DNA of 64,000 nucleotides from Pandoraea aquatica (GTDB lineage Bacteria; Pseudomonadota; Gammaproteobacteria; Burkholderiales; Burkholderiaceae): NCBI RefSeq assembly GCF_902459565.1, contig NZ_CABPSN010000005.1, positions 248,001 to 312,000 of the forward strand, read 5' to 3'. Shown piece by piece: positions 63,252 to 64,000 of this stretch (position 1 is its first letter; each line of letters starts with the position of its first letter). The notes under the pieces were generated by a model. It saw only the letters and a program-made list of their open reading frames with translations, ran no database searches and was not told where the DNA came from. The position numbers and the translations under genes were made by a program.

Positions 63252-63722
63252 ATGTCTGCTGCGCGGCCGGTCACACCGGCTTCCTCCGACACACCGTTCG
63301 TCGACGACTATCTGCTGTACCTGCTCGCCCGCGCGAGCGCGCTCGTGTCGGACGAGTTTCATCGCGAAGTGGCTGCCGCCGGTCTCGGCGTGCTGGAGTG
63401 GCGCGTGCTTGCGACGTTGTCCGACGGGCGCGCGCGCACCATCAATCAACTCGCAGACATCGTGCTCGCCAAGCAGCCGACCGTGACCAAGGTCATCGAC
63501 CGGCTCGAAGCCTCGGGCGACGTCGTGCGGGGCGAGAGCGCCACTGACCGCCGGCAATCGCTGGTCACGCTCACCGACGCGGGCATCGCCCAGGTCACCC
63601 CGCTGCTGGCGGGGGCGCGACGTCATGAGGCGAGCGTGCTTGCCCGATTCGGCGAGACGCAGTCGGCACAACTCAAGGAAGCGCTGCGCGAGCTCATCGA
63701 CCAGATGACGCATCGAGGTTAG
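63252..63722 (+). CDS. MarR-family transcriptional regulator (NicR-like context)
   Basis: The 156-residue product has the MarR winged HTH (VLEWRVLATLSDGRARTINQLADIVLAKQPTVTKVIDRLEASGDVVRGESATDRRQSLVTLT) between dimerisation helices. It follows the flavin reductase gene by 8 bp. In Pseudomonas, NicR of this family represses the nicotinate genes until 6-hydroxynicotinate or a later intermediate binds; the ligand here is unknown. Confidence 0.9.
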   Translation: MSAARPVTPASSDTPFVDDYLLYLLARASALVSDEFHREVAAAGLGVLEWRVLATLSDGRARTINQLADIVLAKQPTVTKVIDRLEASGDVVRGESATDRRQSLVTLTDAGIAQVTPLLAGARRHEASVLARFGETQSAQLKEALRELIDQMTHRG

Positions 63723-64000
63723 TCGCCCTCCCCGCACGCTCACTTCCCCTCGTATTACCCCACCGACGAATTCGGGCGAACTCGCATCGAATTCGATCAA
63801 ATTCGCAAAACTTAAAAGAATCCACCGAGAAACAGGCAAAAATGTTTGCCTGATTTCAATTCAACCTACCCGGCCATTCGAATACGCAAGCACCTGCGGC
63901 GAAGAATTTCCTACACTATCTGGGATTTCTTCCTCCACAAAACGCGCTTTATCAAGCGCTTGCGTATGAACGTTTCGAACGCTCCGGAAGCTCCGAATGC
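63723..64000 (+). other. Intergenic region and possible start of a next gene
   Basis: The 63723-63965 stretch has AT-rich patches (63780-63850) and no gene. A frame beginning with ATG at 63966 (MNVSNAPEAPN) runs off the window; it has no clear ribosome site, and GCGCTT-TATC-AAGCGC forms a small dyad just before it. It may be the next gene of the locus, but 11 codons are too few to judge. Confidence 0.35.

Overview
The window is dense, high-GC, leaderless-operon DNA of a betaproteobacterium, most probably Burkholderiaceae and plausibly Pandoraea. This is inferred from the gene families, the OmpC-type porin, the FabV enoyl-ACP reductase, the class of MFS, ABC and LysR genes, and a convergent luxR/luxI pair of the kind reported in Pandoraea. 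No species call can be proved from the sequence alone. No phage, IS element, CRISPR array or rRNA gene was seen.

Left end (1-6.9 kb): the 3' end of a LuxR regulator converges on a luxI gene that has lost about its first 40 codons. The luxI remnant is fused to the 3'-truncated end of an autotransporter gene. A complete tandem paralogue of that autotransporter follows. A perfect 20-bp lux-box-like dyad lies about 225-250 bp upstream of its start, which suggests the autotransporter is or was quorum-regulated. A family-9 glycosyltransferase follows.

7-18.5 kb is an organosulfur region. A leftward operon encodes an acyl-CoA-dehydrogenase-fold flavoenzyme, a cysteine-dioxygenase-type thiol dioxygenase and a four-module rhodanese. 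A divergent rightward operon encodes an LLM flavin monooxygenase, a class II aldolase, an SsuABC-like transporter, a membrane cytochrome c and a second substrate-binding protein. A LysR-type dyad (N11 spacer) lies between the two operons.

18.7-32 kb is mixed metabolism and transport: a LysE exporter, a DUF3820 protein, an amidase, a secreted ricin-lectin protein with a degenerate M11-like protease region, an orphan periplasmic binding protein with an MHS-family transporter and divergent LysR, a glycine-zipper protein, an FMN hydroxy-acid dehydrogenase with an Lrp regulator, a porin and an amino-acid permease.

32-49.4 kb: a TetR-controlled EmrA-EmrB-NodT tripartite efflux operon, two identical tRNA-Arg(ACG) genes, fadD, tcdA head-to-head with an AsmA-family gene, pdxH, cfa, a DUF72 gene, fabV and a 14-TM drug exporter.

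49.4-52.4 kb is the most unusual stretch. It holds a small orphan gene followed by two tandem paralogous genes of unknown function. Both paralogues end in a eukaryotic CaaX prenylation box (CVIL and CTIL), so they are candidate host-prenylated effectors.

52.4-64 kb: msrA; an IclR / amino-acid ABC transporter / hutG operon; then a pyridine-catabolism locus. The locus has a NicX-like ring dioxygenase, a NicD-like hydrolase, an acyl-CoA-dehydrogenase-fold enzyme and an acyl-CoA ligase leftward, with a flavin reductase and a MarR regulator divergent around a palindromic operator candidate.
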